Below, piece after piece: positions 17,685 through 26,672 of a stretch of DNA of 41,520 nucleotides. Both the position numbers and the translations under genes were made by a program. The notes beneath the pieces were generated by a model. That model saw only the letters and a list, made by a program, of their open reading frames with translations. It made no database searches and had not been told where the DNA came from. The stretch covers positions 1 through 41,520 of the forward strand of contig SYLG01000036.1 in assembly GCA_005808665.1 (NCBI GenBank), written 5' to 3'. The stretch is from Planctomycetia bacterium (GTDB taxonomy: Bacteria > Planctomycetota > Planctomycetia > Gemmatales > Gemmataceae). Numbering within the stretch: the stretch's first letter is position 1; each line of letters opens with the position of its first letter.

Positions 17685-18569
17685 ATGATGCGTGTGGACC
17701 TTTCTGGCAAAGTGGCCCTGGTGACCGGGGTAGGTGACAATGTGGGATTCGCTTGGCACATTGCCAAAGCCCTTCAGGCAGCCGGGGCGCGCCTTGTGTT
17801 CGCCTGTCATCCCCGACTTGTTGGCATTGTCGAAAGCATTATGGAACGGGATGCCGACATGGACAGTCGGATTTTGCCCTTTGGAGCGGGCAACCTCCAT
17901 GTGGACAAAATATTCGCCTGCGATGTCAGCTATGACACGCTTGCCGATGTCGATGCAAAAACCCGTGAAGACAAGCGCTATAGCAAGCATGGGGATTTTA
18001 GCATCGAAGGACTTGTCAACAATCTCAAATCCGCCGGTTACAATGGGATCGATATCCTCATCCATTCGGTTGCATTTAGCCCCGAAATCAAAAACAAGCT
18101 GGCCGATACTACCCGTTCGGCCTATCGCGTTTCGCTGGATGTTTCCTCGTATTCGATGATTGGCCTTCTAAAAGCCCTTGATCCCATGATGGCAAACCTG
18201 CCAGGAGGAGCCTCGGCGGTTGGATTGACTTATTTGGGTGGCGAAAGGGTTGTTCCCCACTATGGCGGGGCCATGTCCACCGCCAAAGCGGCCCTCCAAA
18301 TGGATGCCAAGGTGTTGGCAAGCAACCTTGGCCCCAAGGGAATTCGTGTTAACCTGGTTTCCGCCGGCCCCTATGCCAGCCGCGCCGCACGGGCCATAGG
18401 CGACATCGACGAAATGATTAAGCACGCTGCCGATCGCTCGCCCCTTCAGCGTGGAATTGAAGCCGATGAGGTGGGCTATGCCACTGCTTTCCTTTGCAGT
18501 CCGTTGGCTTCCGCCATCACCGGTCAAATTCTTTATGTCGATTGTGGGTACAATGTGATTGGTGTTTAA
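17685..18569 (+). CDS. fabI: Enoyl-[acyl-carrier-protein] reductase (NADH), chlamydia/plant type
   Basis: 294 residues. It reduces the trans-2 double bond of enoyl-ACP, the last step of each fatty-acid elongation cycle. The cofactor site is VALVTGVGDNVGFAWHIAKAL. The catalytic block is Y183-LGGERVVPH-Y193-GGAMSTA-K201. The spacing Y193-x7-K201 and the wording YGGxMSxAKAAL match the plant/chlamydial type; the classical E. coli type has one residue less. The insert around residues 85-105 (DAKTREDKRYSKHGDFSIEGLV) is also found in that type. The end GQILYVDCGYNVIG is usual for FabI. Two ATGs are adjacent (17685, 17688). It is transcribed alone, cytosolic, and a likely target of FabI-directed inhibitors (family knowledge). 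Confidence 0.95.
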   Translation: MMRVDLSGKVALVTGVGDNVGFAWHIAKALQAAGARLVFACHPRLVGIVESIMERDADMDSRILPFGAGNLHVDKIFACDVSYDTLADVDAKTREDKRYSKHGDFSIEGLVNNLKSAGYNGIDILIHSVAFSPEIKNKLADTTRSAYRVSLDVSSYSMIGLLKALDPMMANLPGGASAVGLTYLGGERVVPHYGGAMSTAKAALQMDAKVLASNLGPKGIRVNLVSAGPYASRAARAIGDIDEMIKHAADRSPLQRGIEADEVGYATAFLCSPLASAITGQILYVDCGYNVIGV

Positions 18570-18816
18570 CCGTGGGAAGGTTGGGATCAAAAAAAATCAA
18601 ATTTTTCCACGCCCTTACCTGTTGAAAAGGGAATTCGGGTCAGGGGAGCTGATAAAGATTGCGGTCCGTTTTTGATTTAACTTTGGCATTGGCCCCCTTG
18701 GTTTCACCAGAAATATCCCGGATTCCCAAACTCCCTTCGACAATTTGGGATGAGATTTGATCTTTTTTTTGTAGAATCACCGAAGAAAAACAATTCCCAC
18801 CAAAAAAGTGGCTGCC

Positions 18817-20610
18817 ATGCGCCAAATTGGAATTCTGCTGGTTTGGGTGATTTTATCCGCAAGCCAAACCAGTGCCCAAACCACTCAGGAACCGCCACTG
18901 CTTCCTGACTTTCCAGGGGTACCCGGCGGAACAACCAGCCCGCCTGGCCTTCCACCTCCGGGAAACAACCCAACGAACCCTCCTTCCGGGTTGCCCGGGG
19001 GTGTGCCCGGATTTCCCGGTGGCCTGCCTGGTTCCACCACGGAACCACCCATGAGTATCCCCGGGTTGCCAAACCTTCCACCAGGCGGATTGAATCCCGT
19101 TGAACCCTCAAAAATGGAACCAGGGTCCGTCCGGGGGCCAAAAAGCGATTTGGGTACGGGTGGTCCGGCCCCTAGTTTTTTTCCGGTAGACCCCCCCTTT
19201 CCCCAGGTCCTTTTGCGAACCCGGGTTGCTGGGATTGCCAGCCCTAATGAGGAGGTTACCTACCGGTTACAACTCAACAATCCTACCGCCGCCCCGGCAC
19301 ACCAAGTCCGTGTTCGCCAATCGCTACCCTTGCAAGGGAAATTCCTCAAAAGTACCCCAACGCCCACCAGCCAGGAAGGCGAATTGATTTGGCAAATCGG
19401 AACGATTGAAGCGGGGGCCCAACGGGAAATTGTGGTTGTTTACCTTGCCACCGGCAATGGAGACCTGGAAACAACCTCACGGGTGTCGTTTGAGTATGGT
19501 CAATCGGTCAAAACGCGAATTGAATCCGCACTTCAATTGCGATCCAGCGGTCCACCTTCCGTTTTGGTAGGGGAAACTTTTACACTTGTTTCAGAAGTGA
19601 CCCACACCGGAAACGCACCGCTGGAAGATGTTACCCTGACCCAAACCCTGCCCCAGGGAGCGGAATTTCTGAGCAGCAAGCCATCCACGACTGGGGAAAG
19701 TCCTTTGATTTGGAAACTGGGAAAACTCCAATCGGGCGAAATGAAACGGATTGAGATCCAACTTGTCTCTAAAAAAGCGGGGCCTATGGAATCCATTGCA
19801 ACCGCAACTAGTGGTACCCAAAAACGGGAAGCCCAACTGAAAATGGTTGCAGGGCAGGTAAGTTTGGACCTTTCCAAGGGGGGGCCAGACCGGAGGGCAG
19901 TGGGTCGCCCGGCAACCTATTTCATAACAGTTGCCAACAATGGCTCGAGTCCGGCCTCCAATGTAAAAATTACCCATAAACTGGATCCAAATATTGAACT
20001 CCTTTCGGCAAGCGCAGGCGGAAGCAATTTCGGTGGAGAGGCCAGGTGGTTGATCCCCCAATTAGGGCCTGGGCAAAAACAAACCGTAACCATGGTGCTT
20101 CGTGCCTTGCGGGCTGGGGAATTGAAAAGCCGAACCGAAGTTGTGGCAGATCGTATCACGGAAGGCCTCCAGGCGGAAAAAATCACCCGCTTTGAGCCTC
20201 CCAAAGGCCTCATGGTGGAATTGGATAAGGTCTCTGATCCCGTTTTGGTTGGGGAACAAACGGCTTATACCGTTAGGCTTTTGAATTTCGCCAATCAGGC
20301 ATATGGTGGAGTGGTGGTTGCTATTACCTTGCCCGAGGAGGTTCAGGTGGTGGATGCACGGGGACAAACCGCCGCCGACCGCAAAGGCAACCGGGTGGTG
20401 TTTGCCCCCATAGCCAGCGTGGCAACAAACCTTCAACCCACTTTTACCGTATATGGCAAGGCATTAAAACCTGCCGATGCCAGAATTCGGGTTGAGGTAT
20501 CCGCAACCGAATTGACAACCCCGATCCTCTTTGAAGAGGGAATCAGGATACAGGGAACTGACCCAACACCCATTGCCGGTCAAAGGACACCCTTGGGAAT
20601 GACACCCTAA
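18817..20610 (+). CDS. Exported DUF11-repeat protein with Pro/Gly-rich segment
   Basis: 597 residues from the ATG at 18817; a GTG three codons earlier is possible. The start MRQIGILLVWVILSASQTSAQ is a Sec signal peptide cut after SAQ. Residues about 25-110 are a Pro/Gly-rich low-complexity region (GLPGGVPGFPGG and similar). From about residue 130 there are four DUF11-type immunoglobulin-like repeats, each with an 'xYxLxLxNxGxAPAxxVxVxxxLPxGxxFxxS...W.IGxLxxGxxxxIxV' pattern (for example VTHTGNAPLEDVTLTQTLPQ and VANNGSSPASNVKITHKLDP). Such modules occur in planctomycete cell-wall and surface proteins. No enzyme motif was recognised; a structural or adhesive role outside the cell is inference. 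Confidence 0.88.
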   Translation: MRQIGILLVWVILSASQTSAQTTQEPPLLPDFPGVPGGTTSPPGLPPPGNNPTNPPSGLPGGVPGFPGGLPGSTTEPPMSIPGLPNLPPGGLNPVEPSKMEPGSVRGPKSDLGTGGPAPSFFPVDPPFPQVLLRTRVAGIASPNEEVTYRLQLNNPTAAPAHQVRVRQSLPLQGKFLKSTPTPTSQEGELIWQIGTIEAGAQREIVVVYLATGNGDLETTSRVSFEYGQSVKTRIESALQLRSSGPPSVLVGETFTLVSEVTHTGNAPLEDVTLTQTLPQGAEFLSSKPSTTGESPLIWKLGKLQSGEMKRIEIQLVSKKAGPMESIATATSGTQKREAQLKMVAGQVSLDLSKGGPDRRAVGRPATYFITVANNGSSPASNVKITHKLDPNIELLSASAGGSNFGGEARWLIPQLGPGQKQTVTMVLRALRAGELKSRTEVVADRITEGLQAEKITRFEPPKGLMVELDKVSDPVLVGEQTAYTVRLLNFANQAYGGVVVAITLPEEVQVVDARGQTAADRKGNRVVFAPIASVATNLQPTFTVYGKALKPADARIRVEVSATELTTPILFEEGIRIQGTDPTPIAGQRTPLGMTP

Positions 20611-20712
20611 CGGGGTTTCCATCCTGTTGGTTCCCAAATTCCGGCTCGGAAAATAGAAAAACTTTCTCCCTCGGCAGGATTTTCCACACCTTTTTATGTC
20701 AAAGGAGCCCCA

Positions 20713-21744
20713 TTGCTCGCCTTTGATTTTCTTGAACAATCGGGGATTGATACCTTGACGGCGATCTATGCCGTCGCCGGGGAGGAATCCTTTCTCAAAC
20801 GGGAATGCCTGAAAAAACTCAAAACCCATATCCTTGGCGATCAGGATCCGGCTTTGGCCTTTTCCGTTTTTGGCAAAGCGGACACTCCTTTTGCCGATGT
20901 CCGGGATGAATTGGACACCCCTCCCTTTTCTGGCGGAAAACGGCTGGTATTTTTGGAGGATGCGGATGATTTCATTAGTCTTCACCGGGCCATGGTGGAG
21001 GGACTTTTTGCAAAACCACCAACCGCTGGGGTTTTGATAATTTCTGCCAAGACAATTGCCGCCAACACCAATTTGGCCAAGTTATTGAAAAAGAAGGATG
21101 CTCTCATCGACTGCAAGGCACCCAAGCCGGATATTGTACCCGGTTGGTGTGTGCGTTGGATGAAAAGCCAATATGGCAGGGTCCTGCCTATGGATTCGGC
21201 AAGTTACCTTTCGGAGTCAGTGGGTGCAGAATTGGGCCTTTTGAATCAGGAAATGTCCAAATTGTCCGCAAGTATTCCCGAAAATATTCCGCTAACGGTC
21301 GAAATCATTCGTCCGTTGATCAATCGCTCCAGAGTCGATCAGATTTGGGGCATTTTCCGCTTTATGTCCAATGGACAGGTTCCCAAGGCAATGGGCCTTT
21401 TGCATGAAGTCCTCGATCAGGAAAACGAGCCCTACAAGTGCCTTGGTGCCTTTTCCTATCAATTCCGCAAATTGGCAAAATTGGCACGCCTTTTGACCGG
21501 AGGCATCCCCCAGGATCAGGCCATGCAGGCGGCAGGCATCATGCCTTTTGTCCGTAATGAAGCTATGGGTCAGCTCAAATCCATGGGTGCACAAAGGCTT
21601 CGCAAAATTTTGACCTGTTTCATTGAGGCAGACCGAAACTTCAAAGGGGGTTCATGCCTTTCTGAACGAACCCAACTGGAGCGGCTGATTTTGAAACTTG
21701 CCTCGCCCACATCACAGGTTCAGGCACCGGGTAGCAGACGATGA
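20713..21744 (+). CDS. holA: DNA polymerase III delta subunit
   Basis: 343 residues from a TTG start at 20713, chosen because AGGAG lies 6 bases upstream and no ATG fits. The delta subunit opens the sliding clamp within the clamp-loader complex. Evidence is the family layout: YAVAGEESFLKRECLKKLK at the N-terminus, FSGGKRLVFLEDADDFI, GVLIISAKTI, LNQEMSKLSASI, and the C-terminal DQIWGIFRFMSNGQVPKAMG and GAFSYQFRKLAKLARLL. Delta is one of the more divergent replication proteins, yet these blocks are in order. The stop overlaps pdxA by four bases (ATGA), implying translational coupling. Confidence 0.93.
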   Translation: MLAFDFLEQSGIDTLTAIYAVAGEESFLKRECLKKLKTHILGDQDPALAFSVFGKADTPFADVRDELDTPPFSGGKRLVFLEDADDFISLHRAMVEGLFAKPPTAGVLIISAKTIAANTNLAKLLKKKDALIDCKAPKPDIVPGWCVRWMKSQYGRVLPMDSASYLSESVGAELGLLNQEMSKLSASIPENIPLTVEIIRPLINRSRVDQIWGIFRFMSNGQVPKAMGLLHEVLDQENEPYKCLGAFSYQFRKLAKLARLLTGGIPQDQAMQAAGIMPFVRNEAMGQLKSMGAQRLRKILTCFIEADRNFKGGSCLSERTQLERLILKLASPTSQVQAPGSRR

Positions 21745-22724
21745 ATCCAAAACCGCTTATCGCTTTCACCCCAGGCGATCCGGCTGGGATCGGCCCGGAA
21801 ATCATTGTTGCGGGGTGGGCCAAGCTTTGTGAGATTTGCGTCCCCGTGGTGGTAGGTAGCACCCAATCCATCCTCCGGGCCATGCCATTTTCCACCAACA
21901 GGATCATAACCCAATCCATTGCTTGTCCCCAAATGGCGAAAGGTTTGGCTAACCAAATCGACATCGTCGAAGCGACAAAAACCGATTTAAGCACCCTTGA
22001 TTGGGGCAAAATAGATGCAAGGGGAGGTATCTGCGCAAGGGATAGCCTCCATTTTGCCATTGACCTGGCTCTTGAAGGGGCTGTTGACGCCATTGTCACC
22101 GGGCCACTCCACAAGGAAAGCCTTCGCCTTGCCGGAGAAACGCATCCAGGCCACACCGAGATCTTGGCAGAACGCTGTGGGGTTAAAAACCATGCCATGG
22201 TCCTTGCGACAAACGAGGTTGCTGTCCTTCATGCAACACTTCATATGCCCATGCGGGGTATTTTTTCCCGTTTGACCCCAGAACTCATTGCCGATCAGGC
22301 GGCCCTCTTGAGCCGCCTTTTGGAACGACTTGGCAAGGGTAAACCACGCTTGGCGCTCCCTGGGTTAAATCCCCATGCTGGAGACGGTGGCCTGTTCGGG
22401 GATGAGGAAGAAAGGATTTTGACCCCCGGTGTGCAATTGGCCAGGTCCAATGGTCTCGATCTTATAGGCCCCATTTCCCCGGATAATGTGTTTATTCGGG
22501 CCTTTGATGGCGAGTTTGATGGCATTGTTGCCCTTTACCACGATCAGGGGCACATTCCATTGAAACTTGTGGGGCGCCGCCGGTGTGTAAACATTACCGC
22601 CGGGCTTCCCATTGTGCGAACAAGCGTGGCCCACGGCACGGCGTTTGACATTGCTGGAAAAGGCATTGCCCACCCGGACAGCCTCATTGAGGCCACCCGC
22701 TGGGCCGTAAGGCTATTGGGGTAG
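21741..22724 (+). CDS. pdxA: 4-hydroxythreonine-4-phosphate dehydrogenase
   Basis: 327 residues. It oxidises 4-phosphohydroxy-L-threonine in the DXP-dependent route to pyridoxal phosphate. Signature blocks are IAFTPGDPAGIGPEI, VTGPLHKESLRLAG, HPGHTEILAERCG, LNPHAGDGGLFGDEE, and LYHDQGHIPLKLV, which carry the metal-binding histidines and substrate contacts. The end GTAFDIAGKGIAHPDSLIEA is also typical. The ATG overlaps the stop of holA. It converges with the ABC permease gene 26 bases away. Confidence 0.97.
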   Translation: MNPKPLIAFTPGDPAGIGPEIIVAGWAKLCEICVPVVVGSTQSILRAMPFSTNRIITQSIACPQMAKGLANQIDIVEATKTDLSTLDWGKIDARGGICARDSLHFAIDLALEGAVDAIVTGPLHKESLRLAGETHPGHTEILAERCGVKNHAMVLATNEVAVLHATLHMPMRGIFSRLTPELIADQAALLSRLLERLGKGKPRLALPGLNPHAGDGGLFGDEEERILTPGVQLARSNGLDLIGPISPDNVFIRAFDGEFDGIVALYHDQGHIPLKLVGRRRCVNITAGLPIVRTSVAHGTAFDIAGKGIAHPDSLIEATRWAVRLLG

Positions 22725-22750
22725 GGATTTTTTTGACGACATCCTGAATT

Positions 22751-23521
22751 TTATACATCCCTGCGGGAAAAATACGCCATCCCGAAAAGACTGGTAATGG
22801 TGCAAACAACCAGGCTGAACAGGGTGATTTCCCCTAAAGCCACCAGGCTGTAATGCCCCTTGATAACATAGGGCAGACGGTTCCAAACCAAATGAAGTTG
22901 GGGAACCAATCCCGGTACAAGGCTGAGGATGGCCCCGCCGCCGTAAAGGGCAAACCAAAGAACCATGATGCCTACCAAGGTATTGTTAAGGATGGAACTT
23001 AGCATTACCCCAATGGAAACAAGGGCCGCCAAAAGCATTCCAACTTCCCAGGTAGCCAACATACATCCCTTCAAGTCAAGATCTTCCTTCAGGAAAAACT
23101 GGCCCAAAATCGTGGCGATTAAACTCACCAGAAAGAAACCGCAAAGGACTGCCCCCAAGCGGGAATGGAATTTGCCAAGGTAGTATTGGCGACGACTTAT
23201 CCCCCGGGAAAGGATACTGTCCGCAAGGGTTCCCCTCTCCGAAGAAATTGCCCCGGCCGCAAGTATGACCACTAACCCTACCGATCCCATCAAAACCCAT
23301 CGGACAAGATCCGTCAGGAAAGTGGATGCCTCCTGAACAAGCCCGGCCTCCCGGTGGGCGCCCAGGCGATATACAAGCCAACACCCGGTTGCCAACAGGC
23401 AAACACCAACCCATGCCCGCCATACCCAACCACAAAGAACTTGACCAAAATCAGCTTGAAGGACAGCCCAATAGGGAAGCCACCGGTTAATCACAACATT
23501 TACAGCGGGGGATTCAGCCAT
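22751..23521 (-). CDS. ABC-2-type transporter permease
   Basis: 256 residues from the ATG at 23521, which has GAGGAT upstream; an in-frame TTG at 23581 lacks this. About six hydrophobic segments are visible (for example VGVCLLATGCWLVY, WVLMGSVGLVVILAAG, LGAVLCGFFLVSLIATIL, MVLWFALYGGGAILSLV). The SSERGTLADSILSRGISRRQYYLGKF segment is typical of ABC-2 permeases such as those of NatB/YhaP type. It is the membrane partner of the ATPase encoded just upstream (73 bases). The exported substrate is unknown. Confidence 0.88.
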   Translation of the reverse strand: MAESPAVNVVINRWLPYWAVLQADFGQVLCGWVWRAWVGVCLLATGCWLVYRLGAHREAGLVQEASTFLTDLVRWVLMGSVGLVVILAAGAISSERGTLADSILSRGISRRQYYLGKFHSRLGAVLCGFFLVSLIATILGQFFLKEDLDLKGCMLATWEVGMLLAALVSIGVMLSSILNNTLVGIMVLWFALYGGGAILSLVPGLVPQLHLVWNRLPYVIKGHYSLVALGEITLFSLVVCTITSLFGMAYFSRRDV

Positions 23522-23593
23522 GGTGTCTATCCTCAGTGGTGCCAACCAGCTCCTGGGGTTTCCTTTCTCCAAGAGTCCCAAAACCTCCGGGAA

Positions 23594-24616
23594 TCAGGCC
23601 GCCATTTTTGGCGGTTGCTTGTATATGCGGGCGAATCCGGCGGTTTCGTCTTTTTCAACCAGGTCCAAAAAAGCCTGTTCGGTTTGTTGGCCCACGCTTC
23701 TGATCCCAACCAGCGTAACCTTGCATTCGTTCAGGGCCATCATGACGGTGGCAATACCATTTGCAGAATTGAGTTCATCGTTGAAATAAAGGGTAAGCTT
23801 TCTGTGTTGTAGTTCCACGGACCGGACCTCCCCGGTTCCCCGAAGCATGGAAAGCAGCTTTGTGATCGAGCGTTGGTCCCCCTCAAGGTCAACCTCATAA
23901 TGGTTGCGGCGCATCCGGCCTTTGAGGTCCTGAAGCGATCCGCAATAAATCATTTGGCCCCGACTTAGAACCGCAGCATGATTGCAAACCTCGTCGATGT
24001 CGCCAAGGTTATGGCTGGAAACGATAATGGTTTTGGCCTGGCCCAAACCCTTCATCAAATCGAGCATACTGCGTCTTGCCTCCGGATCCAGGCCGTGGGT
24101 TGGCTCGTCCCAGAAGAGGAGGTCAGGCTCATTGATAAGGCTGGTCGCCACGGCAAGCCGTGCGCTCATCCCATTGGAGAATGTGTCAATGGGATCGCCG
24201 GAGGCTCCCAATAAACCAACCGCCCGGATGAGCGAAGCCAACCGCGGTTTTCGTGTGTCCCGAGATAGCCCGAATAGCCTAGCCATGTAATCCAGATAGG
24301 TAATCGGGGTCATTCCTTTGGGAAATTGGGGGTTCGTGGGAATGTAGCCTATTTTGCGACGCAGATCGGCGGAGTTCGGAGTCATCACCTCACCAAACAC
24401 CTTGGCCCAACCTGCGGTGGGTCTGTGAAGGCCGATTACCAACCGCAAAAGCGTCGTTTTTCCGGCACCATTGGCTCCAAGCAAACCCAAAACCGTTCCC
24501 GGTTCAAGCTTTAAGGAAACATCATTTAGGGCGATCTGGCTATTCTGGTAAATCTTGGTTAGCTGATTTGTTTCCAGAACCAGTTCGGCCTTCTTTTCGG
24601 CCACCTTGGCCTCCAT
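23594..24616 (-). CDS. ABC transporter ATP-binding protein
   Basis: 340 residues from the ATG at 24616. Walker A is GANGAGKTT, Walker B LLFWDEPTHGLDP, and the H-loop VSSHNL. The signature motif is FSNGMSARL rather than LSGGQ, a looser form common in CcmA/NatA-like ATPases for ABC-2 permeases. A C-terminal extension of about 90 residues (from HYEVDLEGDQRSITKLLSML) resembles the regulatory tail of such ATPases. It energises the permease gene downstream on the same transcript. The gene is divergent from the ParA-like gene; 144 bases separate the starts. Confidence 0.94.
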   Translation of the reverse strand: MEAKVAEKKAELVLETNQLTKIYQNSQIALNDVSLKLEPGTVLGLLGANGAGKTTLLRLVIGLHRPTAGWAKVFGEVMTPNSADLRRKIGYIPTNPQFPKGMTPITYLDYMARLFGLSRDTRKPRLASLIRAVGLLGASGDPIDTFSNGMSARLAVATSLINEPDLLFWDEPTHGLDPEARRSMLDLMKGLGQAKTIIVSSHNLGDIDEVCNHAAVLSRGQMIYCGSLQDLKGRMRRNHYEVDLEGDQRSITKLLSMLRGTGEVRSVELQHRKLTLYFNDELNSANGIATVMMALNECKVTLVGIRSVGQQTEQAFLDLVEKDETAGFARIYKQPPKMAA

Positions 24617-24760
24617 GACGGGGGTGGGAATCCGGAAATGGGGGCTGGAATACACTCCAACCCAAATTCTCAATCCGTTGGGCTCCTTGGGATTCCACCC
24701 AATGCCTTCTCACCGTATACTTTCGGCTTAACTTGGCCTTTTCCCTAACCGAGGTGGCCC

Positions 24761-25696
24761 ATGCAGCGTATTGCGGTGCTAAATCAGAAGGGTGGCGTTG
24801 GAAAAACCACTACTTCCGTTAATCTCGCAGATGGATTATCCCGATTAGGCCAAAAAATTTGCCTAATCGACCTCGACCCCCAAGCCCACACCACCACCCA
24901 TTTGGGTGTTGCCAACCAAGTCAACCTGCCTACGCTCTACCATTCCCTGGTGAATGGTCATCCTTTACCCTCCCTCTTGCAAAAACGGGCGGAAAACCTT
25001 TATTTAATCCCATCGGACATCCATTTGGCGGCTGCCGAGGTGGAACTTGCCGGGGTGGTTGCCCGCGAACTCATTTTGCGCGATCAATTGGAGACCCTCC
25101 GGACCCCCCAAGGGGATCTTTTTGATTTCATAATCATGGATTGCGGCCCTAGTTTGGGTATCCTCACCCTAAACGCTTTGGCCTCCACAAGGGATGTAAT
25201 CATACCCCTTCAGCCTCATTTCCTGGCCCTCCACGGCATGGGTAAACTTTTGGAGACAACAGGCATCGTTGCCAAAAAGCTGAATCCAAGCCTTAGGGTT
25301 CTTGGCATCCTCCTTTCCATGTTCGAAGCCAACACGAAACTGGCCCAGGAGGTTACCGGGGAGTTGGAGTCCTATTTGGCCAAAGCGAAAGGTACCAGGC
25401 TCCCTTGGGCAGATGCCAAGCTCTTTCAATCCAAAATTCGCCGGAATATCAAACTCGCCGAAGCCCCAGGATTTGGGCAATCCATTTTTGATTATGAACC
25501 CAAAAGCAATGGTGCCGAGGATTTTGATTTGCTGGCAAGGGAAGTCCTTGGGATCACGCAAAGCCGGGAGGCAAATTGCAATCTGGTGGATCAATTCCAT
25601 TCCCAGCATGACTTGGCCCCACCCTCAAGCTTCAGTCATTCCCAGGATTCCTTCCAAGACATGGCCTCCGAGCAAAAAACATGGCCGAATCCCTGA
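24761..25696 (+). CDS. ParA-family ATPase
   Basis: 311 residues. The deviant Walker A box is QKGGVGKTT at residues 9-17, with signature lysine K10 and K15 contacting the nucleotide. Next come CLIDLDPQAHTTTHLG (Walker A') and FIIMDCGPSLGILTLNAL (Walker B). Later blocks LRVLGILLSMFEANT and KLAEAPGFGQSIFDY are typical of ParA/Soj. Such ATPases position chromosomes, plasmids or other cargo on the nucleoid. No parB or parS is visible nearby, so an orphan ParA is possible. About 45 extra C-terminal residues are polar and unusual. The end overlaps ybeY by 16 bases, so the two are probably translated together. Confidence 0.92.
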   Translation: MQRIAVLNQKGGVGKTTTSVNLADGLSRLGQKICLIDLDPQAHTTTHLGVANQVNLPTLYHSLVNGHPLPSLLQKRAENLYLIPSDIHLAAAEVELAGVVARELILRDQLETLRTPQGDLFDFIIMDCGPSLGILTLNALASTRDVIIPLQPHFLALHGMGKLLETTGIVAKKLNPSLRVLGILLSMFEANTKLAQEVTGELESYLAKAKGTRLPWADAKLFQSKIRRNIKLAEAPGFGQSIFDYEPKSNGAEDFDLLAREVLGITQSREANCNLVDQFHSQHDLAPPSSFSHSQDSFQDMASEQKTWPNP

Positions 25697-26148
25697 TCCA
25701 GATTTCCATTGCCGTTCCCCAGGAAATCGTTCCCATTGACAAAGCCTATTTTCGCAAAGTGGCCCAATCGGTGCTTGGGGAGGAGGGTGTAAAAAAAGCC
25801 TCAGTCAGTCTTGCCTTTGTCGATGACCCTACCATTCACCGCTTGAACAAGCAGTTTTTGGATCATGATGAACCGACAGATGTGCTTTCTTTTCCCATGG
25901 GTGGAGGCAAGTCAGGTTTGGAAGGGGAATTGGTCATCGGGGTAGAGGTTGCTCGGCGAATAGCCAGGGAACATGGCCATTCCGAGAAAGCGGAATTGGC
26001 CCTTTATACGATCCATGGAATATTGCATTTGGTGGGTTACGACGACAAATCTTTCACCAAAGCCGTCAAAATGCGCAATGCAGAACGGCACCACCTGAAG
26101 GTGCTGGGACTTCCCGATATCGCCCCGCACCTGAAAAAACGAAAGTAA
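25681..26148 (+). CDS. ybeY: Endoribonuclease YbeY (16S rRNA maturation)
   Basis: 155 residues. YbeY is a zinc-dependent RNase needed for 16S rRNA 3'-end processing and ribosome quality control. Evidence is DEPTDVLSFPM and the metal motif HGILHLVGYDD (H112, H116, D122). The common form is H-x3-H-x5-H; here the third ligand is Asp. Conserved R-E positions follow (MRNAERHHLK). It is the second gene of a parA-ybeY overlap and converges with a small exported protein gene, with 12 bases between the stops. Confidence 0.93.
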   Translation: MAESLIQISIAVPQEIVPIDKAYFRKVAQSVLGEEGVKKASVSLAFVDDPTIHRLNKQFLDHDEPTDVLSFPMGGGKSGLEGELVIGVEVARRIAREHGHSEKAELALYTIHGILHLVGYDDKSFTKAVKMRNAERHHLKVLGLPDIAPHLKKRK

Positions 26149-26160
26149 TCAAACCGGATT

Positions 26161-26670
26161 TTATTTTTCCAATACCTTTATAACCGAATCAAGATCCTTT
26201 TCATTCATTACCTTATAACCCTTGGAAAAGGTCACCTTGTTTCCTTTTGCGATTACCACCGTGGCAATATCATCCGGATTGATTCCCCATCCTTCGGGAT
26301 AGGGATTATCGGAAACAAACGCACTCCAGGTCGTTTGGCCCAATTGCAGCGATTTTTGGATGGCCGGAAGCCGCCTTTGCGCAGGTTCCAGCTCCTTTGC
26401 CTGCCACACCACCACGATGTCGGTAAATTCCTTTTTCTTGACCAGGTCCTGGTCAAGCGATCGGAGAAACCGTGCCGCCGGACGGTCAAACCTGTCCCTA
26501 GGCAAAAAGAGGTAGACGGTCTTTCGGTCCGGGCGCTCCTTGGTAAGGTCTTTTTCCTCGACCGAATCCTCTTTGATGACATGGACCTTCAAAGGCGGCA
26601 ATTTGGCCCCTTTTGCAATTTGGCCTGGAGGTTGTGTCAAAAGTGCGGACAGCAAAGCGAATGCAAGCAT
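26161..26670 (-). CDS. Small exported protein, cysteine-free thioredoxin-like (uncertain)
   Basis: 169 residues. The ATG at 26670 is favoured because AAAGGAG lies 7 bases upstream. The N-terminus MLAFALLSALLTQPPGQ is a likely Sec signal. The pattern KTVYLFLPRDRFDRPAARFLRSLDQDL, then VVVVWQ and IATVVIAKGNKVTFSKGY resembles a thioredoxin-like fold without the redox cysteines: there is no Cys in the mature protein. No known function is recognised. It starts two bases after the stop of the HNH gene and may be read from the same transcript. Confidence 0.7.
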   Translation of the reverse strand: MLAFALLSALLTQPPGQIAKGAKLPPLKVHVIKEDSVEEKDLTKERPDRKTVYLFLPRDRFDRPAARFLRSLDQDLVKKKEFTDIVVVWQAKELEPAQRRLPAIQKSLQLGQTTWSAFVSDNPYPEGWGINPDDIATVVIAKGNKVTFSKGYKVMNEKDLDSVIKVLEK

Positions 26671-26672
26671 TA

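Noticed and set aside
22751-24616. An in-frame-stop selenoprotein elsewhere in the window
   Set aside because: I looked at adjacent same-strand frame pairs across the window; apart from 15840-15842 the only other breaks are the two transposase relics, which also carry frameshifts or deletions.
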